Shown here piece after piece: positions 10,918 through 19,964 of a stretch of 59,114 bases of DNA (the stretch's first letter is position 1; every line of letters begins with the position of its first letter). The stretch lies in contig JANYIO010000039.1 of assembly GCA_025362015.1 (NCBI GenBank), positions 1 to 59,114 of the forward strand, written 5' to 3'. The notes under the pieces were generated by a model. It worked only from the letters and a program-made list of their open reading frames with translations. It ran no database searches and was not told where the DNA came from. Position numbers and translations under genes: made by a program. This DNA is from Gammaproteobacteria bacterium (lineage in GTDB: Bacteria > Pseudomonadota > Gammaproteobacteria > Pseudomonadales > Cellvibrionaceae).

Positions 10918-11001
10918 ATGTCATTTTTTGAAAATTATTATAGAGCTGAAAATCCTACAGCACTTAGAAAGTGTGCGATTAATTCAATTGTAGTCTCATA
11001 G
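10918..11001 (+). pseudogene. Short ORF with good ribosome site, possibly a gene cut off by an IS end
   Basis: ATG at 10918 preceded by GGATGGAG, reading MSFFENYYRAENP and ending at 10999-11001 after 27 residues, exactly where IS-like sequence begins. It looks like the beginning of a gene whose remainder was replaced. It could also be a real small protein. No family recognised. Confidence 0.3.
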
Positions 11002-11043
11002 GGTTGATCTTCCCCCGCTTTAGTGGACACCTCAAGATACCAT
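11002..11043. mobile_element. Possible IS3-type terminal remnant
   Basis: The stretch TTGATCTTCCCCCGCTTTAG followed by TGGACACC resembles the outer ends of IS3-family elements as I remember them. No transposase of that family is present here, so it would be a solo end. Assignment is from memory only. Confidence 0.35.
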
Positions 11044-11064
11044 GCCGCTTAGCTCGGCGTTCAA
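11044..11064 (+). repeat. 21-bp direct repeat, copy 1
   Basis: Begins GCCGCTTAGCTCGGCGTTCA and is identical over 21 bases to 16142-16162. The two copies bracket the transposase remnant and the large sensor gene. Confidence 0.85.
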
Positions 11065-11130
11065 GCTACAGAAAAACCCAAAGAATAATAAAAAGTAGAT
11101 AAAATGGCGTAACGTAATCGGAGTTTGGTT

Positions 11131-11385
11131 ATGCCTAAATTTATTCCTTACGATTACAAACAAAATGCAATGGTGGTGATTAATCTTAATGACCAATTGC
11201 AAGCGGGAACCTTCGAACACGCAATCCATTACCTTATCAATCACAAACTCGACCTTTCTATTTTTAATTCAGCTTATAAAAATGATGTAACAGGTCGCAG
11301 TGCTTATGACCCCGCTATTTTGCTAAGCATTATTTTGTTTGCTTACTCTAAAGGCATTACCTCCAGCCGCGAAATTCACTTATAA
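11131..11385 (+). pseudogene. N-terminal remnant of an IS1182-type transposase
   Basis: 84 residues from MPKFIPYDYKQNAMVV through GTFEHAIHYLINHKLDLS, RSAYDPAILLSIILFAYSKG and ITSSREI, which match the N-terminal (DUF772-type) region of IS1182-family transposases. The frame stops at 11385, and the catalytic DDE region is absent from the following 430 bases, so the gene is a truncated remnant. The family is recognised by motif memory. Confidence 0.8.
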
Positions 11386-11819
11386 ATTCAGAATAGCTTC
11401 TGCAGACTTAGCTAATGATTAATACATTTATTGGCCGTTAGGAAATCTGAGAGTTTGCAAGTTTTTCAGCAGCTTTGTTACGTGTCAGCACGAAATAAAA
11501 GCTACAGCTTCGGTTGGCTTTGAAAAGCAAAACCTAATTTCTTGAAAGATTGAAGCTTGGGTTTTTCGTAAGCTGAAAGTTGGTGGCACAGAGTTTAACG
11601 TTTTAAAGTATTTTTTGTGCCTTCGGTAGTTTGGTTTATCGCAAGCACTTATAGTTGTTGGCATAAGGCTACATAAACGTGTAATTATAGCTTTCTGCGT
11701 CTGGCTTTAAGGGGGTTAAAACAAGTCGTGCTTATTTTTAAAGATGATCTATAGTTTATGTCAAACATGGGTTTTGGCGTACTGGTTCTCCTTCTCTTAA
11801 ATAAGTCAGAACATTAATT
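11386..11819. other. 434-bp gap without a recognisable gene
   Basis: No convincing reading frame, RNA gene or terminator is seen. The stretch probably contains decayed IS DNA on the left and the promoter of the large sensor gene on the right. No strong Shine-Dalgarno sequence is seen just before 11820. Confidence 0.5.
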
Positions 11820-14800
11820 ATGAATCGTTTTTTCTATTCACTCAGGCGTTTAATCGGTATTTTATTTTGTAGCCTAGTCGGCGTCAATATGCAGGCGGAT
11901 CCCCTCCCAGAGCATATTAGTTTTCAGCATTTGCTCGACAATAAAGATATTAGCATTGGTGAGATTCCGGCATTTTTTCAGGATAGCAAGGGCTTTATGT
12001 GGATTGGAGGCAGTGGCGTGCTGCGCTTCGATGGCTATGAATTTAAATCTATTGAACAAACTGTACAGGGTAAGCTTGGCATCGAAAAGAAACCGCTTAC
12101 CACGACAATTAATAGTTTTTTTGAGGACAGCGAGAAAAATATTTGGTTATTAGCCCGCACAGGGCTATTCCGTTACGACCCGCGCACTGAGCTGATGCGG
12201 GCCGTGCCCGACGATCCTAGCAGCAGCGCTCGCTTGAGTGTACTGAAATTTTCTCGAGCAATAGAAATTTCGAACGACGAGTTGCTAATTGGTTCTTCCG
12301 CAGGGCTTATTATTTGCAATAAAAGAACTAACATTTATACCGTTATTGCGAGCGATGCCGCAAAAAAAGACTGGTTACAAGGTAATGATATTACGTCGAT
12401 ATATTCTGCCGAGAAGGGCGTTTATTGGTTGGGTACTAATCAGGGGCTTGAACGAGTCGAATGGGACGCCAAAAAATTCACACTGTTTAAACCTCATGCT
12501 ACCCGACCAGAGCTGGTTCCTTCTAACATAGTTACCGCTATTGTTTCAGATAACAATAATGGCTTATGGATTGGCACCAAAGATGGCCTCGTACATTTTG
12601 ATATTGCAACACAAGCATCTACCCGTTACGTTCATGACCTTAGTGATGTTAATAGCATTAGCAGCAATGATATTTCGTCATTGCTGCTCGATGTGAGCGG
12701 CGCACTCTGGGTTGGCTCTGACGGTGGCGGCATTTCAATATTCGAAAAAAGTGCGCGATTTCCTCAGGGACATTTTACGAATCATAAATATGAGGCAGGC
12801 CGTTCTGCTTCTATAAGTTCGAGTCAAGTACGCACGGTTTATGAAGATCATATAGGCGATATATGGGTAGGCAATTACCCAACCGGCATTAATTATTTTG
12901 ATCGCTCAAGTACCGCAATTATCACGCTAACACACGATGTTTCTGATCCCAACAGCCTGTCGCACAATTCTGTTTTATTTATTAAAGAGGATGAAAAACA
13001 CAATTTATGGCTGGGAACAGATGGTGGCGGATTAGATTATTACAATCGAGCTGACAATAAATTTACTCATTACAAAAATGATCCACTGAACAGCAAAACA
13101 TTGAGTGCAAATGCGGTGCTGAGCCTTTTCGTAGATTCAGAGAATATTATTTGGGCAGGAACATGGGGCGGCGGCATCTCAAAACTTAACCCGGATACCG
13201 GTGAATTTGAACGTATGCCTTTTGACATACTCAGCCCCAAAACGGGCAGCGTTACTCATTCGCAGCGGCTTAATAACGCGCACGTTTGGTCTATTAAAGA
13301 GGATCGCCAAAAAGATTTATGGATCTGTACCTTTCAAGGTGGTTTGAGTAAGTATGATCGAAAAACAAAAACCTATACCCACTATCAATCCATGGAAAAC
13401 GAACCGACATCCATTGTTCCAGGAATTATTTGGGACACGTTAGAAGACGCTAAAGGAAACTTTTGGGTGGCCGCGGATATTGGCCTGGATTTAATGGATA
13501 GAAAAACAGAAACCTTTACGCATTTTACGGCCAACCCAAATGTTCCGCATAGCTTAACCAACGGAAAAGTAATTTCTATTTTTGAAGACAGTAAACAGCG
13601 GTTATGGTTGGGTACGGAAAGCGGGCTTAATTTATTAAACCCCGATGGTAAAACATTTACCGGTTATACCAAGGCGAATGGACTTAACAATGATTACATT
13701 AAAAAAATAGTAGAGGATGCAGAAGGTCGCTTGTGGCTCAGCACCAATAATGGTGTATCACTCTTTGATCCCGAAACGAAAAAAATAAAAAATTATAGTC
13801 GTGTAAGTGGGCGTCTTTTGGGCAGCTTTTATACTAACTCTGGCGTGATGACTAGCGCAGGCGAAATCATCTTTGGTGGTATTGATGGCTTGCGAATATT
13901 TAATTACAAACAACTAAAAGATAATCAAGCGGTGCCCCCCATTGTATTTACCAATATGAAAATATTTACGGATGTGGTAAATGTGGGCGACCCTGACGGA
14001 CTGTTGCCGCAATCGCTTAATTACACCAAAACACTTACACTTGATTATCAAAAATCCATGTTCCAATTTGGGTTTTCCGCGCTTAATTTTCGCGACACGA
14101 ATAAAAATTCGTATGCGTATAAGCTGGATGGCTTTGATAAAAACTGGATGCAAGTCGGCGACCAACGCTCCGCAAAATACACTAACCTTAATGCCGGAAC
14201 TTATAACTTTCATGTGAAGGGTAGTAATAACGATGGCATCTGGAATGATGAAGGTGTATCTATAACCATTGTGCAACTTCCGCCGCCGTGGAAAACCTGG
14301 TGGGCATATACGCTTTATGCGTTAGCATTCATTGCTGTCGTTATTTTATTCATTCACTCCCAGCGCAAGAAACGTCGCCTCGTAGAAGAACAAAATCGGC
14401 TTTTGGAAATTAAGGTTTTTGAACGCACAGCAGAGTTGCGTGAAAAAAATAGCGATATTCAATCCATGCTTAGCAACATGCGACAAGGCCTGTTCACGAT
14501 TGAAGCTTCGGGCAATATTCACCCGGAATATTCGCGCTTCCTGGAAGAAATTTTTGAAACCAATCACATCGCCGGCCACAATGCTCCGGAATTGTTGTTC
14601 GGTAGAGCCAATTTGGGCAGCAATACTTTTGATCAAATTAAAGAAGCCATAAGTGCAATCATCGGTGAAGATGAAATGAATTTTGCGTTCAATTCGCATT
14701 TATTAATTGAGGAGTACGAAAGCGATTTTGATGGAAAATCTAAATTTTTATCACTGGATTGGAACCCGGTGATAGCCAATAATATGGTTTGCAAACTGAT

Positions 14801-16007
14801 GGTTTCGGTAAGAGATGTAACACTACTAAAAAAGATGGAACATGATGCGCTTAGTAAAAAACGCGAATTGGATATTATCAGCCAATTGCTGAATGTATCG
14901 GCAAAAAAATATTTGGTTTTTGCGTTATCTGCCAAACGGTTTATCAGTGAAAATCGCATGGAAGTTGAACGCAATGAACACAGCAGCGAAACCATTATCG
15001 CGTTACTATTTCGTAATATGCATACGCTTAAGGGAAACTGCCGAACCTTTAACTTCAGTTACTTCAGCGATGTAGTTCATGAGGTAGAATCTACTTACAG
15101 CGAACTCCAGCACGATTTAAAAACCAATTGGAATCGCGATAAATTATTGAGCGATTTACTGTGTGTTGAAAATATATTGCAAGAGTACGAACGTGTTTAT
15201 TACACCGTGTTAGGGCGTGGCGAAAGTAGCGGTGGCGCCCGCGATAAAAATGGCTGTTGGGCCGATAGCAAAACGATTGAATCCATTCAACGTAGTATTG
15301 ATAGCTCAACCGAACAATTTCCAGCGCTACGTGATTCGAAACTATTTTTACCCATTCAACTATGGCTGAATCGCGCGACCTCCAGCCCGCTCAGCGAAAT
15401 GCTGGCCGACATTATCGATTCCCTACCGTCGATAGCAAGACAACTCAATAAAGAAGTGCCTACGATCGTTATCGAAGACAATCACGTGCGCATTAAATCA
15501 AGCGGCACTGAATTAATAACAAATGTTTTTGCGCACATTTTACGTAACAGTGTTGATCACGGTATCGAAACACCGGAGTCGACTTTGCACACAGAAAAAC
15601 CTCATGTGGGAAAAATTGAAATACGTGCAATACCGCATCTAAAATGTCTGCACATTCACATTAAAGACGATGGTTTGGGACTTAACATCGACAAGCTTTT
15701 TCAGGCGGGAATTGACTTAGGTAAATGGAAAGCGAACGACAAACCCAACTATAGCGATGTTGCGAATTTAATTTTTATTTCAGGCGTATCGACAAAGGAA
15801 CAGGTAACCAGTATATCCGGTCGTGGTGTTGGAATGGCTGCAGTGAAAGACTTTTTGTTGGAGCAAGGCGGTAACATTTCCTTAGAGCTGTTAAGTCCGC
15901 ATGCCCAATCCAATAGTGTGGGTAATGGCGTTATGGTGCCCTTTGAATTGATTGTAACGTTACCGGAAAACATATTTACTACTACGGCCGGCATTGCAGA
16001 GGTATAA
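11820..16007 (+). CDS. Large ligand-sensing kinase-like protein: Reg_prop propeller, Y_Y_Y, membrane segment, Hpt and CheA-like ATPase
   Basis: 1395 residues. A signal-type leader (residues 1-25) is followed by about a dozen two-component-regulator propeller repeats (for example DNNNGLWIGTKDGLVHFD, DSKQRLWLGTESGLNLLN), then a Y_Y_Y immunoglobulin-like domain near 740-815, one membrane helix near 827-847, a coiled linker and a PAS-like segment. The cytoplasmic end holds an Hpt-type helix (HTLKGNCRTF, histidine about 1068) and a CheA-like HATPase (HILRNSVDHGIE about 1239, DDGLGL about 1283, GRGVGMAAV). No classical HisKA phosphate-acceptor helix and no receiver or CheW-like domain is visible. 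The ectodomain type is common in polysaccharide sensing. Its partner regulator is not in the window. Confidence 0.85.
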   Translation: MNRFFYSLRRLIGILFCSLVGVNMQADPLPEHISFQHLLDNKDISIGEIPAFFQDSKGFMWIGGSGVLRFDGYEFKSIEQTVQGKLGIEKKPLTTTINSFFEDSEKNIWLLARTGLFRYDPRTELMRAVPDDPSSSARLSVLKFSRAIEISNDELLIGSSAGLIICNKRTNIYTVIASDAAKKDWLQGNDITSIYSAEKGVYWLGTNQGLERVEWDAKKFTLFKPHATRPELVPSNIVTAIVSDNNNGLWIGTKDGLVHFDIATQASTRYVHDLSDVNSISSNDISSLLLDVSGALWVGSDGGGISIFEKSARFPQGHFTNHKYEAGRSASISSSQVRTVYEDHIGDIWVGNYPTGINYFDRSSTAIITLTHDVSDPNSLSHNSVLFIKEDEKHNLWLGTDGGGLDYYNRADNKFTHYKNDPLNSKTLSANAVLSLFVDSENIIWAGTWGGGISKLNPDTGEFERMPFDILSPKTGSVTHSQRLNNAHVWSIKEDRQKDLWICTFQGGLSKYDRKTKTYTHYQSMENEPTSIVPGIIWDTLEDAKGNFWVAADIGLDLMDRKTETFTHFTANPNVPHSLTNGKVISIFEDSKQRLWLGTESGLNLLNPDGKTFTGYTKANGLNNDYIKKIVEDAEGRLWLSTNNGVSLFDPETKKIKNYSRVSGRLLGSFYTNSGVMTSAGEIIFGGIDGLRIFNYKQLKDNQAVPPIVFTNMKIFTDVVNVGDPDGLLPQSLNYTKTLTLDYQKSMFQFGFSALNFRDTNKNSYAYKLDGFDKNWMQVGDQRSAKYTNLNAGTYNFHVKGSNNDGIWNDEGVSITIVQLPPPWKTWWAYTLYALAFIAVVILFIHSQRKKRRLVEEQNRLLEIKVFERTAELREKNSDIQSMLSNMRQGLFTIEASGNIHPEYSRFLEEIFETNHIAGHNAPELLFGRANLGSNTFDQIKEAISAIIGEDEMNFAFNSHLLIEEYESDFDGKSKFLSLDWNPVIANNMVCKLMVSVRDVTLLKKMEHDALSKKRELDIISQLLNVSAKKYLVFALSAKRFISENRMEVERNEHSSETIIALLFRNMHTLKGNCRTFNFSYFSDVVHEVESTYSELQHDLKTNWNRDKLLSDLLCVENILQEYERVYYTVLGRGESSGGARDKNGCWADSKTIESIQRSIDSSTEQFPALRDSKLFLPIQLWLNRATSSPLSEMLADIIDSLPSIARQLNKEVPTIVIEDNHVRIKSSGTELITNVFAHILRNSVDHGIETPESTLHTEKPHVGKIEIRAIPHLKCLHIHIKDDGLGLNIDKLFQAGIDLGKWKANDKPNYSDVANLIFISGVSTKEQVTSISGRGVGMAAVKDFLLEQGGNISLELLSPHAQSNSVGNGVMVPFELIVTLPENIFTTTAGIAEV

Positions 16008-16141
16008 TTCATTCAATTTAATATCTAAGAAAGTTGGCACCGAATGACCGTGTGACAGAAAGTGTACTTAAAATGTTTAAGCAAGGCATTAGAACTAGTA
16101 TTAGCTTCCCAATAATTATCTAGGTGGTTGGAATCGCTCTA

Positions 16142-16162
16142 GCCGCTTAGCTCGGCGTTCAA
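16142..16162 (+). repeat. 21-bp direct repeat, copy 2
   Basis: Identical to 11044-11064 and lying just past the 3' end of the anti-sigma gene. The copies could be the edges of an insertion, or members of a dispersed intergenic repeat. Confidence 0.85.
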
Positions 16163-16167
16163 ATTTT

Positions 16168-16878
16168 TTATTTCGACCATCGATTATTAATAGCATCAGC
16201 TTCAATTTGCGCATTAAAAATATCGCCCGCGACCATTTTCTCCAGCGCTTCATCCAAGCCTGAACCGCCGCTGGCAGTTTGATAGTCACCAATACTTGGG
16301 CTTTGATGTTGCACAACGCTCGCGGTGAGTTGCCATATTGTGCCCTGACGACAGGCGATATTTTCACTCTGACCTTTACTGTTTTTGAGATCGAATTGAC
16401 GGCAGTAATCACCTTGATGATTTTTAAAGGTCAAACGCGGTTTAACTTCACTGCCGTTACTAGCAACCTGTACCACACCACTAGGCGAGCTTTCCAATAT
16501 CTCGGCCACAACCGACCAATTATTTTGATTGGTGCCGTTGTCCATCAGCTGCGCCACGCCAAACCCAATCACCAAGGCAACCGAGGCGGCCAGCGCAACC
16601 GGTTGTTGCAGACTGCGCTGTATGCGTTTCCACAACGGAAAGGCAATAATCTGAGCAGATGCAGGCTGTTCTTGCAACATTGTATTTACGCCTTGCGGCA
16701 CTGGCCGCTGGTCTATTTGCCGGGCACTGGCAGCCACCAATTCGTCCACTAGTGCGAGCTCAGCAAGGCGATCCGCCAGTGTTTCGTCCTCCAGCAATTG
16801 CTCGCGTATAAATTCCATTTCCACGACCGGCAGTTCAGCATCGAGAAAAGCAGAAAGTTGCTCATCAGTTACGTTCAT
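16168..16878 (-). CDS. Membrane-bound anti-sigma factor
   Basis: 236 residues. The N-terminal cytoplasmic part (MNVTDEQLSAFLDAELPVVEM...) is an anti-sigma-domain-like helical region without an obvious zinc-binding HxxxCxxC motif. One membrane helix spans about 93-111 (PVALAASVALVIGFGVAQ), and the C-terminal half would be periplasmic with two cysteines, C159 and C176, that could form a disulphide. It starts 23 bases after the sigma gene stop in the same direction, the standard arrangement for an ECF sigma and its inhibitor. Likely role: holding the sigma at the membrane until an envelope signal arrives. Confidence 0.85.
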   Translation of the reverse strand: MNVTDEQLSAFLDAELPVVEMEFIREQLLEDETLADRLAELALVDELVAASARQIDQRPVPQGVNTMLQEQPASAQIIAFPLWKRIQRSLQQPVALAASVALVIGFGVAQLMDNGTNQNNWSVVAEILESSPSGVVQVASNGSEVKPRLTFKNHQGDYCRQFDLKNSKGQSENIACRQGTIWQLTASVVQHQSPSIGDYQTASGGSGLDEALEKMVAGDIFNAQIEADAINNRWSK

Positions 16879-16901
16879 TGGCTCATCTCCAGCGCCGTTG
16901 T

Positions 16902-17366
16902 TTACAAATATTGGTTCAGGGCGATACGTGCACGTGCCAGCCTGCTCATCACTGTTCCCATGGGAATACTCAGGGTTTCCGCCACCTCTTTGTATGACAT
17001 ACCTTGCACGGCAATCAACGCAAGAATAGAACGCTGGTCATCGGGCAATTGATCCATCGCATCATTTACTTGATGGAGCGTAATGTGATCGCAAATAATT
17101 TTTTCACCGTCTATGGCCTGCTCATCCAGAAGCTCTGCCGCATCCACATCGCTGCGACGAATTTTGCGTGCACGATACTCATCAATCCACAGATTGCGAC
17201 ATACGCGAAATACCCACTTCACCAACTCCACATCCTCAGGAACGCCGCGACTCAGTACGCGCTCGATAGTGGTTTGCAGCAAGTCATCTGCATCATGGGG
17301 TGAGCCCGTCAGCGAATAAGCAAAGCGCCTGATCGCAGGCATTAAAATGAGCAATTCTTCTTTCAT
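16902..17366 (-). CDS. ECF-type RNA polymerase sigma factor
   Basis: 154 residues. Region 2 is seen as AIRRFAYSLTGSPHDADDLLQTTIERVL with VKWVFRVCRNLWIDEYR, and region 4 as LPDDQRSILALIAVQGMSYKEVAETLSIPMGTVMSRLARAR, which reads the -35 box. There are no region 1 or 3 domains, as is typical of extracytoplasmic-function sigmas. It is followed by its anti-sigma gene and is divergent from a secreted protease. A promoter of the form GGGAAT-N16-CGTT lies upstream on its own strand and recurs in front of two other genes here, suggesting self-activation. Confidence 0.95.
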   Translation of the reverse strand: MKEELLILMPAIRRFAYSLTGSPHDADDLLQTTIERVLSRGVPEDVELVKWVFRVCRNLWIDEYRARKIRRSDVDAAELLDEQAIDGEKIICDHITLHQVNDAMDQLPDDQRSILALIAVQGMSYKEVAETLSIPMGTVMSRLARARIALNQYL

Positions 17367-17467
17367 TAGTTTTTTCTCATCGCAGGTATTAATTTGTCCA
17401 CGAGTGGTTACTTAAGCCTCACAACAAGCCTATATCTAAAGCAAATGGCTCAGCGCGACATAAGGTT

Positions 17468-17493
17468 AACGGCTCAGCACGGAGTTTATTCCC
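17468..17493 (-). promoter_or_regulatory. Predicted ECF promoter of the sigma/anti-sigma operon
   Basis: On the minus strand, GGGAAT (17493-17488), 16 bases, then CGTT (17471-17468), about 100 bases before the sigma start. Its flank GGGAATAAACT...CGTTAA closely matches the promoter in front of the repeat-protein gene. Confidence 0.7.
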
Positions 17494-17500
17494 AATGTTG

Positions 17501-17526
17501 GGGAATTTTTTGGACTTTCAAACGTT
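17501..17526 (+). promoter_or_regulatory. Predicted ECF promoter of the S8 protease gene
   Basis: On the plus strand, GGGAAT (17501-17506), 16 bases, then CGTT (17523-17526), 58 bases before the ATG. The motif TCAAACGTT at the -10 is shared with the repeat-protein promoter. The -35 boxes of this and the sigma promoter lie back to back, 7 bases apart. Confidence 0.7.
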
Positions 17527-17584
17527 TTATTAAATGTAAGATCTATATTTATGGTAAATAATAGATCAGGATCGGAGAAACTTT

Positions 17585-18940
17585 ATGAAACCATTTTATT
17601 TGAGCGCACTATTTTTAGCCTGCCTGCAATACTCAGGCTCGGCACATGCACTATTAAATACCCATCCGCTTAGCGGACAAATTAATAACTTCCCTCGACA
17701 TATAGACCCCATCATTCAGCCGGTAAAAAAAACTATCCAGAGCACCAAAGACCAAACCCAAGCACAAGCCCAACAGCCTCTCGATACAGCGTCCGACAAA
17801 CTTGTCGACCCGTTGCTGCAATTACCTAAACAATTGCCCATTATCAACACTCAAGGCAAAACCGTATTAATGGATGTAGAAGTTGAACACGGTTGGCGTG
17901 CAGTAGAACGCGAATGGTTAGTGATGTTAGAAGATAAAGATCTACCCAGTGTACAGGCATTAGGGGTAGAAATTTTAGAACAAACTCATTACGCGCAATT
18001 GGGGATGAGCTTGTTACGTTTTAAAGTGACAGCTGAACTGGATTCGCTGGCGGCTTTGCAACAACATCTACCGGCGGCTATGTCGGCACGTATTGATCGC
18101 AATCACATCTATGCATCACAAAACAAAAAAACTCGCGATAATTTACCGACAAATTTAAGCAGAAATGCTGCCTGCGATATTCCTGTTGCACTGGGCATAA
18201 TAGATACCGCAATAAATCTCAGCCATCCTGCGTTCACATCAGGCAATCAACCGTCCACTATCATCAGCCATGATTTTCTAGTTGAAAATATGACCGCAAC
18301 CAATTTACCAACACTCACTGCCCACGGAACAGCTATTGCGGGCTTGCTCGTGGGTAAAAGCGATGAGTTACAACCGCTATTACCAAAAGCAACGCTCTAT
18401 TCTGCCTCGGTTTTTTTTGCGCGCAACGATTATGCGCAAGGCGCAACCATAATCAATTTAGTGAGTGCGCTCGACTGGCTCGCGGGCCAAAAACTCAGTG
18501 TTATTAACATGAGCTTGGCGGGACCAGATAATCAAATTTTGGCAAAGGTAATAGCGAAAATACTGGCAAGTGGCCATGTCATTGTCGCCGCTGCGGGAAA
18601 TGAAGGTCCTGCTGCACCGCCGTTATTTCCTGCGGCCTATCCAGGTGTTATTGCGGTTACTGCGGTTGACAGTGAACACAAAATTTATCGCTGGGCCAAT
18701 CAAGGCAATTATATTTCATTTGCTGCATTGGGCGTTTCGGTAACCACAGCGCGCAGCGCTGGCGGTGTTGGCAACGAATCTGGTACTTCTATAGCTGCGC
18801 CCGTTGTTTCTGCATTAATTGCTTGCGAACTAACGCAAACAAAAACTTCACCGGCGCAAGCTATTGCTCATCTTGTTAGTAAAGCAGTGGATTTAGGTAA
18901 GCAAGGCCGCGACCCAGTATTTGGTTACGGCCTTTTATAA
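17585..18940 (+). CDS. Secreted S8 (subtilisin-like) serine protease
   Basis: 451 residues with a Sec signal peptide (leader ending SAHA). A Q/T/K-rich linker and an inhibitor-like prodomain (EREWLVMLEDKDLPSVQALG) precede the catalytic domain. The triad is D207 (GIIDTAINLSHP), H247 (AHGTAIAG) and S402 (GTSIAAP), with oxyanion asparagine N339 in AAAGNEGP, so it should be active. The protein ends GYGLL, directly after the catalytic domain, with no C-terminal anchor. It is divergent from the ECF sigma operon and shares its promoter pattern. Possible jobs are processing of the exported repeat protein or cleaving envelope proteins in the sigma pathway; neither is shown. Confidence 0.92.
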   Translation: MKPFYLSALFLACLQYSGSAHALLNTHPLSGQINNFPRHIDPIIQPVKKTIQSTKDQTQAQAQQPLDTASDKLVDPLLQLPKQLPIINTQGKTVLMDVEVEHGWRAVEREWLVMLEDKDLPSVQALGVEILEQTHYAQLGMSLLRFKVTAELDSLAALQQHLPAAMSARIDRNHIYASQNKKTRDNLPTNLSRNAACDIPVALGIIDTAINLSHPAFTSGNQPSTIISHDFLVENMTATNLPTLTAHGTAIAGLLVGKSDELQPLLPKATLYSASVFFARNDYAQGATIINLVSALDWLAGQKLSVINMSLAGPDNQILAKVIAKILASGHVIVAAAGNEGPAAPPLFPAAYPGVIAVTAVDSEHKIYRWANQGNYISFAALGVSVTTARSAGGVGNESGTSIAAPVVSALIACELTQTKTSPAQAIAHLVSKAVDLGKQGRDPVFGYGLL

Positions 18941-18972
18941 TACGTGTCGAACAAATAAATAAAAAATTAAAA

Positions 18973-18997
18973 AAAAGCGCGTTAGAAACGCGCTTTT
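18973..18997. terminator. Terminator overlapping the 3' end of the barrel gene
   Basis: Stem AAAAGCGCGT (18973-18982) and ACGCGCTTTT (18988-18997) with a 5-base loop, serving the converging protease and barrel genes. The stop codon of the barrel gene lies inside the hairpin. Confidence 0.85.
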
Positions 18998-19941
18998 AAA
19001 GTCACTGATGTTTGTGTGTCCGAATAATTCGCCGAGGACAAATTAGAACTGTATTGGCTGTATTCTACTTTGGTCACTACCGCAATACTCGGTGTGAAAT
19101 TAACCTCCCATTCCAATTCGGTCACATGCGCAGAATCGTAGCGCTCAAGCTTTAAATCAGGATTCACACCAGTATAATCGTGCACCATGTAACGCCAGCC
19201 CGCCTGTAGTTTTTGTTGTTTTTCCCACAACAGATATTGATGCGATACTTTTGCTTTCAGTGTGTTAGCACTGTAATCCAACTCATGTAGTTTGGCATTT
19301 TCATCTTCATTGCTAATCCCTATCGTTAAAAACGTTTTTCCCTCATTAAAAAATATAAACGCATCGCCAGCAAAACCTGTGTTTTTAGCGTTGCGCTCGC
19401 GACGACCTGCAAATTGCTTATCCTGTATATTTATTGCCGCACGCAAATAAACTTTATCATGAATTAATTTGGCAGCGTAAAAACTGCTTTGCTGTAAGGT
19501 TAAGAAATCTTTTTTATCCAAATTAGCATCGGCATAATGATAACTGGCGCCGAGCGTACACAATTCCAATGCGTAACTCGCATCGCCCGAAAATTGATGC
19601 AACGCCAAATCATAGGCTGATTGTGTTTGATACGTTTTTGCAGTAAACGAATAACCGCCACTTAACGTTAATTTGTCATTGGCTTGCCACTTTCCATCTA
19701 CTTTCGCACCCAACAAAACAGCCAGATCACTTTGGTGAGAGTTTTGATCTAATTCAACAATATTTAAATTAGAATCTTGCTCAAGGCCTGCCGACACTTC
19801 AATACTGGTCTTGCTTGACTGGCTATTGCTTGACTGGGCATTAGCAAGCGCGGCGCAGCATAAAATATTTACGGCAACCAGCTTAAACGCAAAAGAACTC
19901 AGTGTTAAAAAGCGAGGCGAAAATCCAGGTTGTAATTTCAT
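18982..19941 (-). CDS. Outer-membrane beta-barrel protein of unknown family
   Basis: About 319 residues from the ATG at 19941 (MKLQPGFSPRF), which has GGAG nine bases upstream; an in-frame ATG five codons earlier overlaps that site. A signal peptide ends near ALANA. The mature part is a run of alternating amphipathic strands (KLTLSGGYSFTAKTYQ, TLGASYHYADANLD, KAKVSHQYLLWEKQQKLQAGWRYM, and TSVTLKARF at the end), with a C-terminal phenylalanine typical of barrels. It resembles capsule or exopolysaccharide-type barrels in style only. It lies downstream of the repeat protein on the same strand, with a terminator between. Confidence 0.75.
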   Translation of the reverse strand: MKLQPGFSPRFLTLSSFAFKLVAVNILCCAALANAQSSNSQSSKTSIEVSAGLEQDSNLNIVELDQNSHQSDLAVLLGAKVDGKWQANDKLTLSGGYSFTAKTYQTQSAYDLALHQFSGDASYALELCTLGASYHYADANLDKKDFLTLQQSSFYAAKLIHDKVYLRAAINIQDKQFAGRRERNAKNTGFAGDAFIFFNEGKTFLTIGISNEDENAKLHELDYSANTLKAKVSHQYLLWEKQQKLQAGWRYMVHDYTGVNPDLKLERYDSAHVTELEWEVNFTPSIAVVTKVEYSQYSSNLSSANYSDTQTSVTLKARF

Positions 19942-19964
19942 GATCGAGTACTCCAAATGTATTT

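Noticed and set aside
11386-11819. Possible integron attC-like sequence (GTTAGG and G/T-rich stretches)
   Set aside because: No paired core sites with the right consensus and no integrase nearby.
16279-16752. 157-residue plus-strand frame inside the anti-sigma gene
   Set aside because: It is antisense to the anti-sigma coding sequence and has no recognisable domain.
16920-16935. CACGTG core as a further parS site
   Set aside because: The flanks (ACGTGCACGTGCC) do not match the ParB consensus.
17488-17506. ATTCCCAA/TTGGGGAAT palindrome first taken as an operator or terminator
   Set aside because: It is fully explained by two facing -35 boxes of divergent promoters; the T-run after it belongs to the promoter spacer.
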